Below are positions 51,684-60,262 of a stretch of DNA of 64,000 bases, piece by piece (the stretch's first letter is position 1; the number at the start of each line of letters is the position of its first letter). The notes below the pieces were generated by a model. That model was not told the origin of the DNA and ran no database searches. It saw only the letters and a list, made by a program, of their open reading frames with translations. The stretch comes from Thermomonas brevis (GTDB taxonomy: Bacteria; Pseudomonadota; Gammaproteobacteria; Xanthomonadales; Xanthomonadaceae). The position numbers and the translations under genes are program-made. Where the stretch lies: positions 2,914,001 to 2,978,000 of the forward strand of contig NZ_CP060711.1 in assembly GCF_014395425.1 (NCBI RefSeq), written 5' to 3'.

Positions 51684-51959
51684 GTGGGCGGGAGATTGCT
51701 GAGTAAGATCGATTTGTTGAAAATCATGGATCGCATCTCAAATCCGAAGCGGTACGTGTTGACTGAAGATGAGCTGGATAAAGAAATAGAAAATTTTTGC
51801 GCGGGATGTCCTGATCCAATTCGGGCTTACTCGCTTATTGCGGAAAATTATGATCCGATGACGGACGAGGAAATTGTAGATCGAGCGTTAAGCATGGATT
51901 GCCTGCCAATATCGTCTGTTCCTACATCAATCGTCTCCGCTGGTCATTCCGCTAGATAA
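51684..51959 (+). CDS. Putative immunity protein for the HNH nuclease tip
   Basis: A 91-residue acidic protein starting at GTG 51684, with GGGAGG five bases upstream and 41 bases after the toxin stop. The sequence LTEDELDKEIENFCAGCPDP, then LIAENYDPMTDEEIVDRAL, suggests a small helical bundle and recalls bacteriocin (Im7/Im9-type) immunity proteins, which are acidic and bind the nuclease exosite. The similarity is weak, and the position directly behind a colicin-like tip is the main argument. The last 20 residues (CLPISSVPTSIVSAGHSAR) look unrelated and may be read-through of a recombination scar. Its AT-rich composition matches the tip, consistent with joint transfer. Confidence 0.72.
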   Translation: MGGRLLSKIDLLKIMDRISNPKRYVLTEDELDKEIENFCAGCPDPIRAYSLIAENYDPMTDEEIVDRALSMDCLPISSVPTSIVSAGHSAR

Positions 51960-52011
51960 TGATGTTAGGGGGTATTCTGGAGAACGGAATCGGGTTCACT
52001 TAACTCCCAGA

Positions 52012-53069
52012 TCGTACGCGCTGCACTACGATGCGGCGGGCCATGCGGTGAGCCGGACGACGGTGACGTCGGCGGGGACGACGCAGGTGGCGCAGTCGAC
52101 GTACACGCTGCGGGGCCAGCTGGAGCTGGAGTACGCGGCGGTCAACGTGGGCGACACCTCGGGCGTGGTGGCGCGGCACCAATACAACGCGGCGGGACAG
52201 GAAGTCTCGCTGGCGGAGTATTTCGCGCCTGGGACGATCAGGAGCTACCTGGTCGGCAATCCGAAGATGGGCGAGCAGGATCTCGTCGAGGTGGACATCA
52301 GTGGCTGGATGTCGCACCAGACGCTGACGACCTATCAGGATGGCCGTGTCCTTCAGGTGAGCGAACTCGGCCGGACGGGGCAGGCCTGGTTCAAGGGCAC
52401 GCCCGATCCGGCGCTGACGGCGCTGTCGACCGTGTTCTACAGCACGGCGTCGGGCGGCAGCGGCTACAACACGGCGGGGATGCTGGTGACGTACCGCTAC
52501 CAGAACCTGACCAGCGGGTACACGCACACGTACACGACGACGTACCTGAAGCGGGACACGTACCTGGAGCAGTCGGTCACGGGCGTCAGCACGGACAGCA
52601 ACTACAAGACCACGACGACGACCAGCACGTACGACCAGATGGGCCGCCGGGTGAAGATCGTGCAGACCACGCCGATCAAGAACCAGTCGCCGCTGACGCA
52701 GACGCGGAGCTTCAGTTTTGATGCGTCTGGGGGATTTTGACGCGGCGCGATGGCGGGGTGGCGCAGCACTACGTGTACGCCAACGGGCAGCAGGTGGCGA
52801 CGCTGGGGGCGGACGGGAAGATCGACGCGGCGAGCCAGCTGACGGCGTTCGACAGCAGCCAGATGGGCACGGAGCCTGCAATGGTGCTGGAGGGCGACAC
52901 GCTGCAGAGCATCGCGCAGCGGGTCTACGGCAACGGCAGCTTGTGGTACGTGCTGGCGGCGGCGAACGCGGTGACGGACGCGGAGCTGGTGGCGGGCTCG
53001 ACGCTGAAGGTGCCGTCGGTGAAGACGACGGCGAACGACGCGACGACGTTCAAGCCGTTCGATCCGAAC
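52012..53069 (+). pseudogene. Displaced, frameshifted copy of the toxin pre-tip region (orphan cassette)
   Basis: It corresponds to 48595-49671 of the main gene with high identity. It has no start codon, is about six codons shorter in the region after YFAPG, and carries a one-base deletion at about 52733-52738: GCGTCTGGGGGATTTTGACG against the main gene's GCGTCGGGCGGGATCTTGACG, split here only for length. This makes an early TGA at 52738-52740. The second frame continues through the LysM domain. The sequence then leaves homology at KPFDPN and reads about 65 unrelated residues, VDDHAMLVHSGITTRGDSG and onward, towards the tRNA gene. It looks like a former tip left behind when a new tip replaced it. 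Confidence 0.88.
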
Positions 53070-53271
53070 GTAGACGATCACGCGATGCTGGTGCATAGCG
53101 GGATCACGACTCGTGGCGACAGCGGTGTTGGCAACCATCCTAGTTCCCGCTGTCAATGGGGTACCTTGATTCACAGCGGTGCCTTGGGCATGCGTGCGGA
53201 CTTGGATGCGGCGCTGCAAAAAACTGTTGACAGGTCTACGGCATCCCCGGAGAATGCGCGCCTCACCACCT
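53070..53271. other. Remnant tip and tRNA leader
   Basis: About 200 bases between the end of homology with the main toxin and the tRNA gene. The frame stays open from the cassette but shows no recognisable toxin domain. The tRNA promoter must lie here; I could not assign it confidently. Confidence 0.5.
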
Positions 53272-53356
<85 letters not shown>

Positions 53357-53370
53357 CAGTGGTTCCGAAG

Positions 53371-53394
53371 AAGCCCGCGCAAGCGGGCTTTTTT
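53371..53394 (+). terminator. Terminator after tRNA-Leu
   Basis: Stem AAGCCCGC/GCGGGCTT (53371-53378 with 53383-53390), loop GCAA, then TTTT. Confidence 0.92.
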
Positions 53395-53555
53395 GTTATC
53401 TGAAACCTGCTGAAAAACAATCAGCATAGGGGTCTCAGCAGCCCACGTAAGTCCGTAATCGGATCAGTTGGTCTTCCGTCATGCTGCCCACCAGTTCGGC
53501 GAATAGATAGAACTGCATCACTCTGTCCCATGCCCGGCTGCCGTACCATCGCCGC

Positions 53556-55988
53556 ATGAGCAAACCTCCCAACAAGCGCGGCGCAGGCCGCGGCAAGGCG
53601 GCCGGCGGTTCTTCGTCCGGTTCCGGCGGCGCCCGCAAGACGGGCAAGCGCGGCGAGGGCAAGCGGCCGCCGTGGATGCCGGATCTGCCGCCTCCCGCGT
53701 CTTCGCATGGCGGCAAGCGCGGGCCGAAGCCGGCGCCGCCATCGTCGCCCGCTTTCGATCCGCACGCGCAGCGCGAGGCGCAGCGCTACGAGAATCCCAT
53801 CGCCAGCCGCGAGATGATCCTGCAGGTGCTGGCAGCCAACGACGGGCCGATGGACGATACCGAACTGGCGCACAAGCTGGCGCTGACCGCGCCGGACCGC
53901 TTCGAGGCGTTGCAGAAGCGGCTGGGCGCGATGCTGCGCGCCGGCCAGCTGCTGCAGAACCGGCGCGGCGGCTACGTGCCGGCGGCGCAGGCCGAGCTGA
54001 TCGCCGGCAGCGTGATCGCCAATCCCGACGGCTTCGGCTTCCTGCGCCCGGAGAAGGGCGGCGACGACCTGTTCCTGCCGCCCTACGAAATGCGCAAGGT
54101 CAGCCACGGCGACCGCGTGCTGGTCAGCATCACCGGCATGGACCGGCGCGGGCGCGGCGAGGCCACCATCGTGGAGGTGCTGGAGCGCCGCCTGACCCGG
54201 TTGCTCGGCCGCTACACGGAGGAACTGGGCATCGCCTACGTGGTGCCGGACGACAAGCGCATCCAGCGCAACCTGCTGATCCCGCAGGACGCGCGCAACG
54301 GCGCGAAGGCGGGGCAGCTGGTGGTCGCCGAGATCACCACGCCGCAGGATGCGCACCGTCCGCCCATCGGCCGCGTGCTGGCGGTGCTGGGCGACAAACT
54401 CACCGCCTCGCAGGCGGTGGAGGCGGCGATCCACGGCCACGACATCCCGCACGAGTTCCCGCCGGAAGTGCTGGCGCAGGCGACTGCGGTGCCGCTGGAA
54501 GTGCAGCACGCGGAGGTCGCCGGGCGCGTGGACCTGCGCAAGGTGCCGCTGGTCACCATCGATGGCGAGGACGCCAAGGATTTCGACGATGCGGTCTGGT
54601 GCGAGCCGAACAAGGACGGCTTCCGCCTGATCGTCGCCATCGCCGACGTGTCGCACTACGTGCGTCCCGGAACGTCGCTGGACGACGAGGCGCAGTTGCG
54701 CGCGACCTCGGTGTATTTTCCCGGCTTCGTGGTGCCGATGCTGCCGGAGACGCTGAGCAACGGCATCTGCTCGCTCAATCCGCAGGTCGAGCGGCTGTGC
54801 TTCTGCTGCGACATGCAGGTGGGCCGCGACGGCATCGTCCGCGAATCGCGCTTCTACGAAGCGGTGATGCACTCGCACGCGCGCCTCACCTACACCGACG
54901 TGTGGAACGCGGTGGGCGAGGGCATCCCCGAGGACGACCACGACGCGGCGCTGGCGAAGATCGGCCCGCTGCTGCCGCAGATCCAGCGCCTGCACCAGCT
55001 CTACAAGGTGCTGGACAAGGCGCGCGCGAAGCGCGGCGCGATCGAGTTCGAGAGCAGCGAGGTGCGCTTCGTGCTGGACGCGAAGGGCGCGGTGACCCAG
55101 GCCGGCATGCTCCAGCGCAATGACGCGCACAAGCTGATCGAGGAATGCATGATCGCGGCCAACGTGCAGGCCGCGCTGTTCCTGCTCGACGCGCGCGTGC
55201 CGGCGCCGTACCGCGACCACGACAAGCCGCCGGAGTCCAAGTACGCCGACCTGGAGGAGTTCCTCAAGGAATTCGCGCTGCGCCTGCCGCCGTGGGCGAA
55301 GGTGAAGCCGAAGGATTTCCGCAACCTGCTGGAGAAGATCCGCGAGCGGCCCGACGCCGCGCTGCTGGAATCGGTGATCCTGCGCAGCCAGTCGCTGGCG
55401 GTTTACGCGCCGGACAACATCGGCCACTTCGGGTTGGCGCTGGAGGCCTACGCGCACTTCACCTCGCCGATCCGCCGCTATCCCGACCTGCTGGTGCACC
55501 GCGCGATCAAGCACGCGCTGGCCGGCGGCCGGCCGGACACCTACGAATATTCGCCGCACGAGATGGCGGCGCTGGCGCTGCAATGCTCCGAGCGTTCCCG
55601 CCGCGCCGACGAGGCGCAGCGCGAGGTGGACGAGCGCTACCGCGCGGCGTGGATGGAAGGCCATGTCGGCAAGGAGTTCGACGGCACCATCAGCGGCGTG
55701 ACCAGCTTCGGCTTGTTCGTGGAACTGGACGAGTCCAAGGTCAACGGGCTGGTCCACGTCACCCAGCTGCCGCGCGATTTCTACCACTTCGACGCGGTGC
55801 GCAAGACGCTCACCGGCGAGCGCCGGGGCCACGAATACCGCCTCGGCGACCGGGTGCGGATCGTGGTGCTGAAGGCCAGCGTGGAGGAACGCAAGATCGA
55901 CTTCCGGCTGGTGGAGGAAGGCGCGGGCGAGCCGAAGCCGCTGCCGGAGCGGGGCAAGCCGGCGAAGCGGCAGAAGCGGAAATACTGA
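53556..55988 (+). CDS. rnr: Ribonuclease R
   Basis: A 3'-5' exoribonuclease of 810 residues that degrades structured RNA. A Gly/Lys/Pro-rich basic N-terminus of about 75 residues precedes a winged-helix segment (MILQVLAANDGPMDDTELAH). Two cold-shock domains follow, then the RNB catalytic core (VTIDGEDAKDFDDAVWCE, carrying the magnesium Asp cluster), HYVRPGTSLDDEA, HFTSPIRRYPDLLVHR, and a C-terminal S1 domain (GTISGVTSFGLFVELDE). It ends in a Lys/Arg tail. The gene lies after the tRNA terminator. The long basic leader is typical of xanthomonads. Confidence 0.96.
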   Translation: MSKPPNKRGAGRGKAAGGSSSGSGGARKTGKRGEGKRPPWMPDLPPPASSHGGKRGPKPAPPSSPAFDPHAQREAQRYENPIASREMILQVLAANDGPMDDTELAHKLALTAPDRFEALQKRLGAMLRAGQLLQNRRGGYVPAAQAELIAGSVIANPDGFGFLRPEKGGDDLFLPPYEMRKVSHGDRVLVSITGMDRRGRGEATIVEVLERRLTRLLGRYTEELGIAYVVPDDKRIQRNLLIPQDARNGAKAGQLVVAEITTPQDAHRPPIGRVLAVLGDKLTASQAVEAAIHGHDIPHEFPPEVLAQATAVPLEVQHAEVAGRVDLRKVPLVTIDGEDAKDFDDAVWCEPNKDGFRLIVAIADVSHYVRPGTSLDDEAQLRATSVYFPGFVVPMLPETLSNGICSLNPQVERLCFCCDMQVGRDGIVRESRFYEAVMHSHARLTYTDVWNAVGEGIPEDDHDAALAKIGPLLPQIQRLHQLYKVLDKARAKRGAIEFESSEVRFVLDAKGAVTQAGMLQRNDAHKLIEECMIAANVQAALFLLDARVPAPYRDHDKPPESKYADLEEFLKEFALRLPPWAKVKPKDFRNLLEKIRERPDAALLESVILRSQSLAVYAPDNIGHFGLALEAYAHFTSPIRRYPDLLVHRAIKHALAGGRPDTYEYSPHEMAALALQCSERSRRADEAQREVDERYRAAWMEGHVGKEFDGTISGVTSFGLFVELDESKVNGLVHVTQLPRDFYHFDAVRKTLTGERRGHEYRLGDRVRIVVLKASVEERKIDFRLVEEGAGEPKPLPERGKPAKRQKRKY

Positions 55989-56004
55989 CGCCGCGCAGGT
56001 CGGC

Positions 56005-56502
56005 ATGGTCCGGTTGATCAAGTCGCTGTTCGCGATCTCGGACGGCCTTGCGTGGCTGCTGCTGTTCTTCGCGGCGATTTGCACCATTTCGGCGCCGGTC
56101 GTTGTCTCGACCTACCGGCGCATCGAGCATGGCGATGCATCGATCCTGCCGGTGGCCGGCATCGCGCTGCTGTGCACGTGCGTCGCGGCGGGGAAGTATG
56201 GGCTTGCGCGGCGGCGTGCATGGGCGCTTGTTCTCGTATTGCTGCCCGCCATTGTTGAACTCTGCCTTGGGCGAATTGCCGTGGCTGCGGTGCTGGGTAT
56301 TCCGATGCTGGTGGTGTTCGGCACGCCATACCTGTTTGCGCTGATGCATGCGTGGGGGCGGCGAAGCGGCATTGAGCTTCTGCTCCCTCCCTTGCAAAGC
56401 AGGGGAGGGTTGGGGAGGAGTGCTTCTTGCGCGAAGAGCACCCCTCCCGGCCTCCCCCTTCGCTTCGCGAAAGGGGAGGGGAAAAGCGCGCAAATGAGGT
56501 GA
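56005..56502 (+). CDS. Small membrane protein, hypothetical, C-terminus formed by a repeat
   Basis: A 165-residue protein with three or four hydrophobic helices: LAWLLLFFAAICTISAPVVV, ILPVAGIALLCTCVAA, WALVLVLLPAIVELCLG and VLGIPMLVVFGTPYLFAL. From about residue 127 the coding frame runs into a dispersed repeat (56383-56483). The last 38 residues (LLPPLQSRGGLGRSASCAKS and onward) are repeat-derived and probably not functional, and the original stop has likely been lost. It begins 16 bases after rnr and precedes rlmB. Function unknown. Confidence 0.6.
   Translation: MVRLIKSLFAISDGLAWLLLFFAAICTISAPVVVSTYRRIEHGDASILPVAGIALLCTCVAAGKYGLARRRAWALVLVLLPAIVELCLGRIAVAAVLGIPMLVVFGTPYLFALMHAWGRRSGIELLLPPLQSRGGLGRSASCAKSTPPGLPLRFAKGEGKSAQMR
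56383..56483. repeat. Dispersed CTCCCTCCC/GGGGAGGG hairpin element
   Basis: Two successive hairpins (CTCCCTCCCTTGCAAAGCAG with GGGGAGGG; then CCCCTCCCGGCCTCCCCCTT with GAAAGGGGAGGGG) separated by an inner GCTTCTTGCGCGAAGAGC hairpin. It is related to, but distinct from, the elements at 7110 and 61597. It extends the reading frame of the membrane-protein gene. Confidence 0.75.
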
Positions 56503-56521
56503 GCCAAGGCAAAATAGCCGC

Positions 56522-57268
56522 ATGAGCAAATCCTCCCAATGGATCGTCGGCCTGAACGCGGTGGCTTCCGCGCTGGAGCACGACGCCGAGAACGTGCGCG
56601 AAGTGCTGCTGGAAGCCGGCGGCAAGAATCCGCGCATCGTCGAGATCGAACAGCAGGCGCGGCGCAAGGACATCGACGTGCGGCGGGTCGCGCAGCAGGC
56701 GCTGGACGGCGTGGCCGGCGGCGTGCGCCACCAGGGCGCGGCGGCGCGCTATGCGGCGGCGAAGACCTGGGACGAGCACGAACTGCCGTCGTTGATCGAC
56801 GCCGCCGAAGGCAAGGCGCTGCTGCTGGTGCTGGACGGCGTGCAGGACCCTCACAACCTCGGCGCCTGCCTGCGCAGCGCGGCGGCGGCGGGGGCGACGG
56901 GCGTGATCATCCCGAAGGACAAGGCCGTGCAGGTCAACGCCACCGTGCGCAAGACCTCGGCGGGCGCGGCGGACACGCTGCCGGTGTTCAGCGTCACCAA
57001 TCTGTCGCGCACGCTGCGCGAGTTGCAGAAGGCGGGCGTGTGGATTTACGGGCTGGCCGGCGAGGCGGATGCGTCGCTGTATGCGCTCGATCTCAAGGGC
57101 AACGTCGCGCTGGTGATGGGCAGCGAGGGCGAAGGGCTGCGCCGGCTGACCCGCGAGAATTGCGACCAGTTGGTGAAGATCCCGATGCCGGGCGGTTTCG
57201 AGAGCCTCAACGTCTCGGTCGCCAGCGGCGTGGCCCTGTTCGAGGCGGTGCGGCAGCGGCAGGCCTGA
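56522..57268 (+). CDS. rlmB: 23S rRNA (guanosine-2'-O-)-methyltransferase
   Basis: Methylates the 2'-O of G2251 in the 23S P-loop. The 248-residue SPOUT enzyme has an N-terminal substrate-binding domain (QWIVGLNAVASAL to RRKDIDVRRV, with the family HQG motif in GVRHQGAAA). The knotted domain carries LLLVLDGVQDPHNLGACLRSA, GVIIPKDKAV, ALVMGSEGEGLRRL and IPMPGGFESLNVSVASGVAL, shown in pieces. All SAM-site motifs are complete. In many gammaproteobacteria rlmB follows rnr, as here, with only a small membrane gene inserted. Confidence 0.96.
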   Translation: MSKSSQWIVGLNAVASALEHDAENVREVLLEAGGKNPRIVEIEQQARRKDIDVRRVAQQALDGVAGGVRHQGAAARYAAAKTWDEHELPSLIDAAEGKALLLVLDGVQDPHNLGACLRSAAAAGATGVIIPKDKAVQVNATVRKTSAGAADTLPVFSVTNLSRTLRELQKAGVWIYGLAGEADASLYALDLKGNVALVMGSEGEGLRRLTRENCDQLVKIPMPGGFESLNVSVASGVALFEAVRQRQA

Positions 57269-57302
57269 CGGGCTCGATGGAAGACGACGAAAGGGGAATG
57301 CG

Positions 57303-57569
57303 ATGAATCTCGAGTGGTACGACTGGGTCGGCATCGCCGGCACGCTGGTGGTGTTGGGCGCGTTCTTCCTGCTGCAGGCCGGGCGCATCCACGGCAACCG
57401 GCCGATCTATCAGTTGCTCAACCTGTTCGGCTCGCTGGGCATCCTGGTGTCGCTGTGGGGCAAGTTCAACGTCTCGGTGTTCCTGCTGGAAACCGCCTGG
57501 GCGGCGATCAGCCTCTACGGCATCGCGCGTTCGTTCAAGGCGAAGGCGGGCGGCAACACGCCGGCCTGA
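57303..57569 (+). CDS. CBU_0592-like small membrane protein
   Basis: An 88-residue membrane protein with three short helices: [34 protein letters not shown] and [16 protein letters not shown]. The [14 protein letters not shown] pattern is that of the family annotated CBU_0592, found in many proteobacteria, with no known function. It begins 34 bases after rlmB. The next feature downstream is the guanidine-II riboswitch, which starts a separate regulatory unit. Confidence 0.78.
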   Translation: MNLEWYDWVGIAGTLVVLGAFFLLQAGRIHGNRPIYQLLNLFGSLGILVSLWGKFNVSVFLLETAWAAISLYGIARSFKAKAGGNTPA

Positions 57570-57654
57570 GCGTTCGACGCATCGCGCCCGGCAGCGCCGG
57601 GTCATGCGCGGGTCAGCCCGGCGACGACGGGCCGTGGCAGACTGCCGTTCGACC

Positions 57655-57718
57655 GCAAGCGGGGACGACCCCGCCTCTGCCACGCATCCGGGGACGGCCC
57701 CATCGACTCTTGATGGAG
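57655..57718 (+). promoter_or_regulatory. Guanidine-II (mini-ykkC) riboswitch
   Basis: Two hairpins with ACGR loops, the class signature. P1 is GCGGGG-ACGA-CCCCGC (57659-57674) and P2 is GGGG-ACGG-CCCC (57690-57701), 15 bases apart. Just downstream, CCATC (57700-57704) can pair with GATGG (57712-57716), which overlaps the ribosome-binding GGAG (57715-57718). Ligand-stabilised P2 would use the same C residues and free the site, an ON switch. Confidence 0.92.
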
Positions 57719-57723
57719 CGCTT

Positions 57724-58059
57724 ATGAACTGGATGATCCTGGTGCTGGCCGGCCTGTTCGAGATCGGCTGGGCCATCGGCCTGAAATACACGGAGGGCTT
57801 CACCCGGCTGTGGCCGACGCTGGGCACGGTCGCGTCGATGGCGATCAGCGTGGGCCTGCTCGGCGTGGCGATGAAATCGCTGCCGCTCGGTACCGCTTAC
57901 GCGGTCTGGGTCGGCGTCGGCGCGGTCGGTACCGCGATCCTCGGCATCGTGCTGCTGGGCGAGCCGGCCAATCCGGGGCGGCTGGTCAGCCTGGGGCTGA
58001 TCGTGGCCGGCATCGTCGGATTGAAGCTGGCCACCGCCGCGCCGGCCGTGGCCGGCTGA
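57724..58059 (+). CDS. gdx: SMR-family guanidinium exporter
   Basis: A 111-residue four-helix small multidrug resistance protein, working as an antiparallel dimer. The first helix, [20 protein letters not shown], holds the essential Glu ([11 protein letters not shown]), and the W.G.G...G..LGI and [23 protein letters not shown] segments (shown in parts) follow. The [10 protein letters not shown] sequence and the upstream guanidine-II riboswitch assign it to the Gdx (SugE) subgroup, which exports guanidinium ion, rather than to the polyaromatic-cation EmrE type. GGAG lies five bases before the ATG. Confidence 0.93.
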   Translation: MNWMILVLAGLFEIGWAIGLKYTEGFTRLWPTLGTVASMAISVGLLGVAMKSLPLGTAYAVWVGVGAVGTAILGIVLLGEPANPGRLVSLGLIVAGIVGLKLATAAPAVAG

Positions 58060-58060
58060 C

Positions 58061-58684
58061 TCAAACGGCTCGCCAGCGGTTGGCGATGGCGCAGAACAGC
58101 CTGGCGGTCTGCTCGGTGTCGTAGACGGCCGAGTGCGCTTCGTTCGGGTCCCAGCCCAGGCCCGCGGCCATCGCCGCGCGCGCCAGCACGGTCTGGCCGT
58201 AGGCCAGGCCGGCCATCGTCACCGTGTCGAACACGCTGAAGGGATGGAACGGATTGCGCTTGTGCTGCACGCGGGCGACCGCGGCGTTGAGGAAGTTGAG
58301 GTCGAAGTGGGCGTTGTGGCCCACCAGGATCGCGCGCTGGCAGCCATGCTTCTTCACCGCCGCGCGCACCGGCGCGAAGATCGTGTCCAGCCCGGTGCGT
58401 TCGTCCACCTCGCCGCGCAGCGGGTGGCCGATCTTGATGCCGGTGACCTCCAGCGACTTCGGGTCGATGCTGGTGCCGGGCGCGGGGGCGATGTGCGCGT
58501 GGGCGACTTCGCCGGGCACGTAGCGGCCGGCTTCGTCCAGTTCGATCGGCACCGCCGCGATCTCCAGCAGCGCATGCCTGTTCCAGTCGAAGCCACCGGT
58601 TTCCACGTCGACGACCACCGGCAGGTAGCCACGGAAGCGTTCGGCCATCGGCACGATGGCGGGGGTGTCCTGCGCGTCTGTCAT
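58061..58684 (-). CDS. rnt: Ribonuclease T
   Basis: A 3'-5' exoribonuclease that trims tRNA and other stable RNA ends. The 207-residue DEDDh protein shows motif [13 protein letters not shown], motif [15 protein letters not shown] and motif [17 protein letters not shown], with His before the final Asp. Thr/Ser-rich N-terminal residues precede the core. It lies ten bases after the end of the hvfC-like gene on the same strand and may be read from that operon, which would be an unusual link. It converges on gdx with only one base between the genes. Confidence 0.95.
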   Translation of the reverse strand: MTDAQDTPAIVPMAERFRGYLPVVVDVETGGFDWNRHALLEIAAVPIELDEAGRYVPGEVAHAHIAPAPGTSIDPKSLEVTGIKIGHPLRGEVDERTGLDTIFAPVRAAVKKHGCQRAILVGHNAHFDLNFLNAAVARVQHKRNPFHPFSVFDTVTMAGLAYGQTVLARAAMAAGLGWDPNEAHSAVYDTEQTARLFCAIANRWRAV

Positions 58685-58694
58685 GCCGCAAAGA

Positions 58695-59435
58695 CTAGCA
58701 GAGGGTTCCCGACAGCACGCCCTCGTCGCGCAGCCGCTGCAGCATCGGTGCGGCTTCGCGCAGGAAGCCGTCGATGTCGGTTTGCCCGGCTTCGTCGGCC
58801 AGTTGTCGCAGCAGCTCGCGGCCGCTGCGCCCGCCGTTTTCGCCGATGCGTTCCAGCAGCCGGAACAGCAGCGGCGACAGCGTGGAGAAGCGGACGCGGC
58901 CGTCGTCCTCGCGGCGCAGCAGCACCAGCGTCGGCTCCGGCGGCGGCTCCGTCGGCTGGAACGCGGGGCCGATGCGGTGCACCGGCCAGCGGTAGGCCAG
59001 CGGCCAGGCCAGCGGCGACAGCGCGGGAATGCCGGCCAGCAGGTCGCCGTGCGGATCGCAGGGCTTCGATGTGGCGTCGCTGAGCTGCAGGCCGAGCTCG
59101 GCCCATTCGTAGTGCGCCAGTTCCGCCAGCCATGGGCGCGTGTCGTCCGCTTCGGCGTCGAGGAAGGCGACGAACTCCAGCCCGAGCCGGGTGAACAGCG
59201 GCGTGCCGCTGCGATGGACGGCGAGGAAGCGGCGCAGCAGTGCGTGCCATTCGGCGTCGCCCAGCGTCTGGCGGATCACCGGGAAGTTGCCGGCCAGCAG
59301 GCCGTCGAGGTTGTTGAACACCAGCTCGCGGTAGACGTTCAGCCGCCGGTCCTCGATGCCGGGCGGCCCGGCATGCGCGGCGGGATCGCGCACGTGCGCG
59401 GCCAGCGCGTGCAGCTGATCGTGCAGCGAGGTCAT
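58695..59435 (-). CDS. hvfC: HvfC-like (DUF2063) RiPP recognition partner protein
   Basis: A 246-residue protein with an N-terminal DUF2063 domain ([60 protein letters not shown]) and a C-terminal half that presumably adopts the winged-helix fold that binds precursor peptides. In characterised systems HvfC works with the HvfB oxidase on a cysteine-rich peptide. ATG 59435 overlaps the hvfB stop by four bases, so the pair is translationally coupled. [20 protein letters not shown] near the end marks a helical segment. The rnt gene follows. Confidence 0.88.
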   Translation of the reverse strand: MTSLHDQLHALAAHVRDPAAHAGPPGIEDRRLNVYRELVFNNLDGLLAGNFPVIRQTLGDAEWHALLRRFLAVHRSGTPLFTRLGLEFVAFLDAEADDTRPWLAELAHYEWAELGLQLSDATSKPCDPHGDLLAGIPALSPLAWPLAYRWPVHRIGPAFQPTEPPPEPTLVLLRREDDGRVRFSTLSPLLFRLLERIGENGGRSGRELLRQLADEAGQTDIDGFLREAAPMLQRLRDEGVLSGTLC

Positions 59436-60256
59436 GGCGCTTTCGCCTGGAGCGCGCGGATGCGTTCGACCTCCGCCAGCAGCGCGGGCAGCGGCGGGAA
59501 GTTGAAGTCGCGTTCCAGCAGGGTGGGGCGCACGCCGTGAGTGGCGTAGGCGTGCGCCAGCAGCGTCCACACGTCGTCCTTCACCGCCGCGCCGTGGGTG
59601 TCGATCTTCAGGTCGTCGGCTTCGTCGTAATGGCCGGCGACGTGGTAGCTGGCGATGCGTTCGCCCGGCATCGCCTCGATGAAGGCGCGCGCGTCGTAGC
59701 CGTGGTTGATCGCGTTGACGAAGACGTTGTTGACGTCCAGCAGCAGGTCGCAGTCGGCTTCGCGCAGGATGGCGCCGATGAACTCGACCTCGCCCAGCGC
59801 CCGGTACGGCGCGGCGTAGTAGCTGACGTTCTCGATGGCGATGCGCCGGCCCAGCGCGTCCTGCACCTGCGCGATGCGGCCGGCGACGTGGCGCACGGCA
59901 TCAAAGGTGAACGGCAGCGGCAGCAGGTCGTAGAGATGGCCGTCCGCGCTGCAATAGCTCAGGTGCTCGCTGTAGAGCGCGGCGCGGTGGCGGTCGAGGA
60001 AATCGCGGGTCTGGCGCAGGAAGCCGGCGTCCAGCGGATCGGGGCCGCCCAGCGACAGCGACAGGCCGTGGCAGCTCAGCGGATGCCGCGACGACAGCGC
60101 CTCGAGCTTCTCGCCCAGCGCGCCGCCCACGCCGATCCAGTTGTCCGGCGCGCACTCCAGAAAATCGAAGGCGCCCGCAGGCGCCTCGATCAGCTGGTCC
60201 AGCAGTGCGCGGCGCAGGCCGAGGCCCGCGCTGCGCCGGGGCAGGGCGTCAGCCAC
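59432..60256 (-). CDS. hvfB: HvfB-like (DUF692) multinuclear iron-dependent oxidative enzyme
   Basis: A 274-residue TIM-barrel MNIO-family enzyme. In known systems it converts Cys in EGKCG motifs to oxazolone-thioamide groups with a non-haem iron cluster. Likely metal ligands are visible as His in [11 protein letters not shown], the YSEHLSYC segment, Glu in IAIENVSYY, Asp/Asn in [15 protein letters not shown], His in [11 protein letters not shown] and DTHGAAV, and Glu in [11 protein letters not shown]. It starts with GTG at 60256, six bases after the precursor gene and overlapping hvfC. Together the three genes form a RiPP operon. Confidence 0.92.
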   Translation of the reverse strand: MADALPRRSAGLGLRRALLDQLIEAPAGAFDFLECAPDNWIGVGGALGEKLEALSSRHPLSCHGLSLSLGGPDPLDAGFLRQTRDFLDRHRAALYSEHLSYCSADGHLYDLLPLPFTFDAVRHVAGRIAQVQDALGRRIAIENVSYYAAPYRALGEVEFIGAILREADCDLLLDVNNVFVNAINHGYDARAFIEAMPGERIASYHVAGHYDEADDLKIDTHGAAVKDDVWTLLAHAYATHGVRPTLLERDFNFPPLPALLAEVERIRALQAKAP

Positions 60257-60262
60257 GCCGGC

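Noticed and set aside
53435..53716. A 93-codon minus-strand frame before rnr
   Set aside because: It overlaps the start of rnr, with no ribosome-binding site and no recognisable protein pattern.
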